Assembly: GCA_049317725.1 (NCBI GenBank)
Contig: JBMOHS010000025.1
Span: 1-31,737, forward strand
Direction of reading: 5' to 3'
DNA: 31,737 nt
Source: CAIOZW01 sp049317725
Lineage (GTDB): Bacteria; Acidobacteriota; Blastocatellia; RBC074
Part shown: positions 31,682 to 31,737 of the stretch, one piece after another
Layout: every line of letters starts with the position of its first letter
Position numbering within the stretch: position 1 is the stretch's first letter
Program-made: the position numbers and the translations under genes
Notes under the pieces: model-generated
The model's input: only the letters and a program-made list of their open reading frames with translations
The model's database searches: none
Told to the model about the DNA's origin: nothing

Positions 31682-31737
31682 CTACTTGATGATCTCAGAG
31701 ATGGTACCGGCACCGACGGTGCGGCCGCCTTCCCGGA
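31682..31737 (-). CDS. tuf: Elongation factor Tu, C-terminal end, cut by window edge
   Basis: Only the last 17 codons and the TAG stop are inside the window. They read REGGRTVGAGTISEIIK, the nearly invariant C-terminus of EF-Tu domain III. EF-Tu is the GTPase that brings aminoacyl-tRNA to the ribosome. Its position directly upstream of rpsJ on the same strand is the common str-S10 junction. Confidence 0.95.
   Translation of the reverse strand, partial: REGGRTVGAGTISEIIK

Overview
The window reads as a stretch of chromosomal core genome from a GC-rich, probably Gram-negative bacterium. My best guess is Acidobacteriota, and class Blastocatellia with less certainty. The reasons are the canonical bacterial S10-spc-alpha ribosomal order; a giant secreted protein that mixes pre-peptidase C, cohesin-like, dockerin-like and IPT/TIG domains and ends in a cysteine-bearing C-terminal domain that resembles acidobacterial proteins I remember; and a periplasmic glutamate-carboxypeptidase-II-like M28 peptidase. 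The taxon is an inference from gene content, since there is no rRNA here.

Layout, left to right. Positions 1-149 (minus) hold the start of a Lys/Ala/Pro-rich tail protein built from an 18-bp tandem repeat, with a clear sigma-70 type promoter at 243-271. A plus-strand M28 peptidase follows (638-2833). It converges with a 1977-residue secreted TIG-repeat protein (2850-8783, minus). Next come a cationic-amino-acid-type permease (9228-11027, minus) and accC and accB (acetyl-CoA carboxylase biotin carboxylase and carrier). From 13685 to the right edge everything is on the minus strand. In transcription order it runs tuf (partial), rpsJ, rplC, rplD, rplW, rplB, rpsS, rplV, rpsC, rplP, rpmC, rpsQ, rplN, rplX, rplE, rpsN, rpsH, rplF, rplR, rpsE, rpmD, rplO, secY, adk, map, infA, rpmJ, rpsM, rpsK, rpsD, rpoA, rplQ, then accB-accC.

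The right two thirds make ribosomal proteins, the RNA polymerase alpha subunit, the Sec translocon channel, adenylate kinase, methionine aminopeptidase and IF-1. accBC sit just downstream, so fatty-acid synthesis may be co-expressed with growth machinery. A strong internal promoter lies between map and infA (17687-17714) and probably drives the alpha segment on its own.

The gene content of this cluster is ordinary, but its spacing is not. Many junctions are 70-310 bp long and several hold strong inverted repeats (tuf/rpsJ, rpsQ/rplN, rpsD/rpoA, rpoA/rplQ). Several also hold short open frames whose TGA overlaps the next gene's ATG (before rpsH, secY, rplQ and accB). The best candidate is a 44-codon leader frame ahead of secY with a strong Shine-Dalgarno sequence. 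I see no phage, IS element, CRISPR array, tRNA or rRNA. I found no convincing new multi-gene system; the most unusual objects are the TIG/cohesin/dockerin giant and the structured ribosomal spacers.
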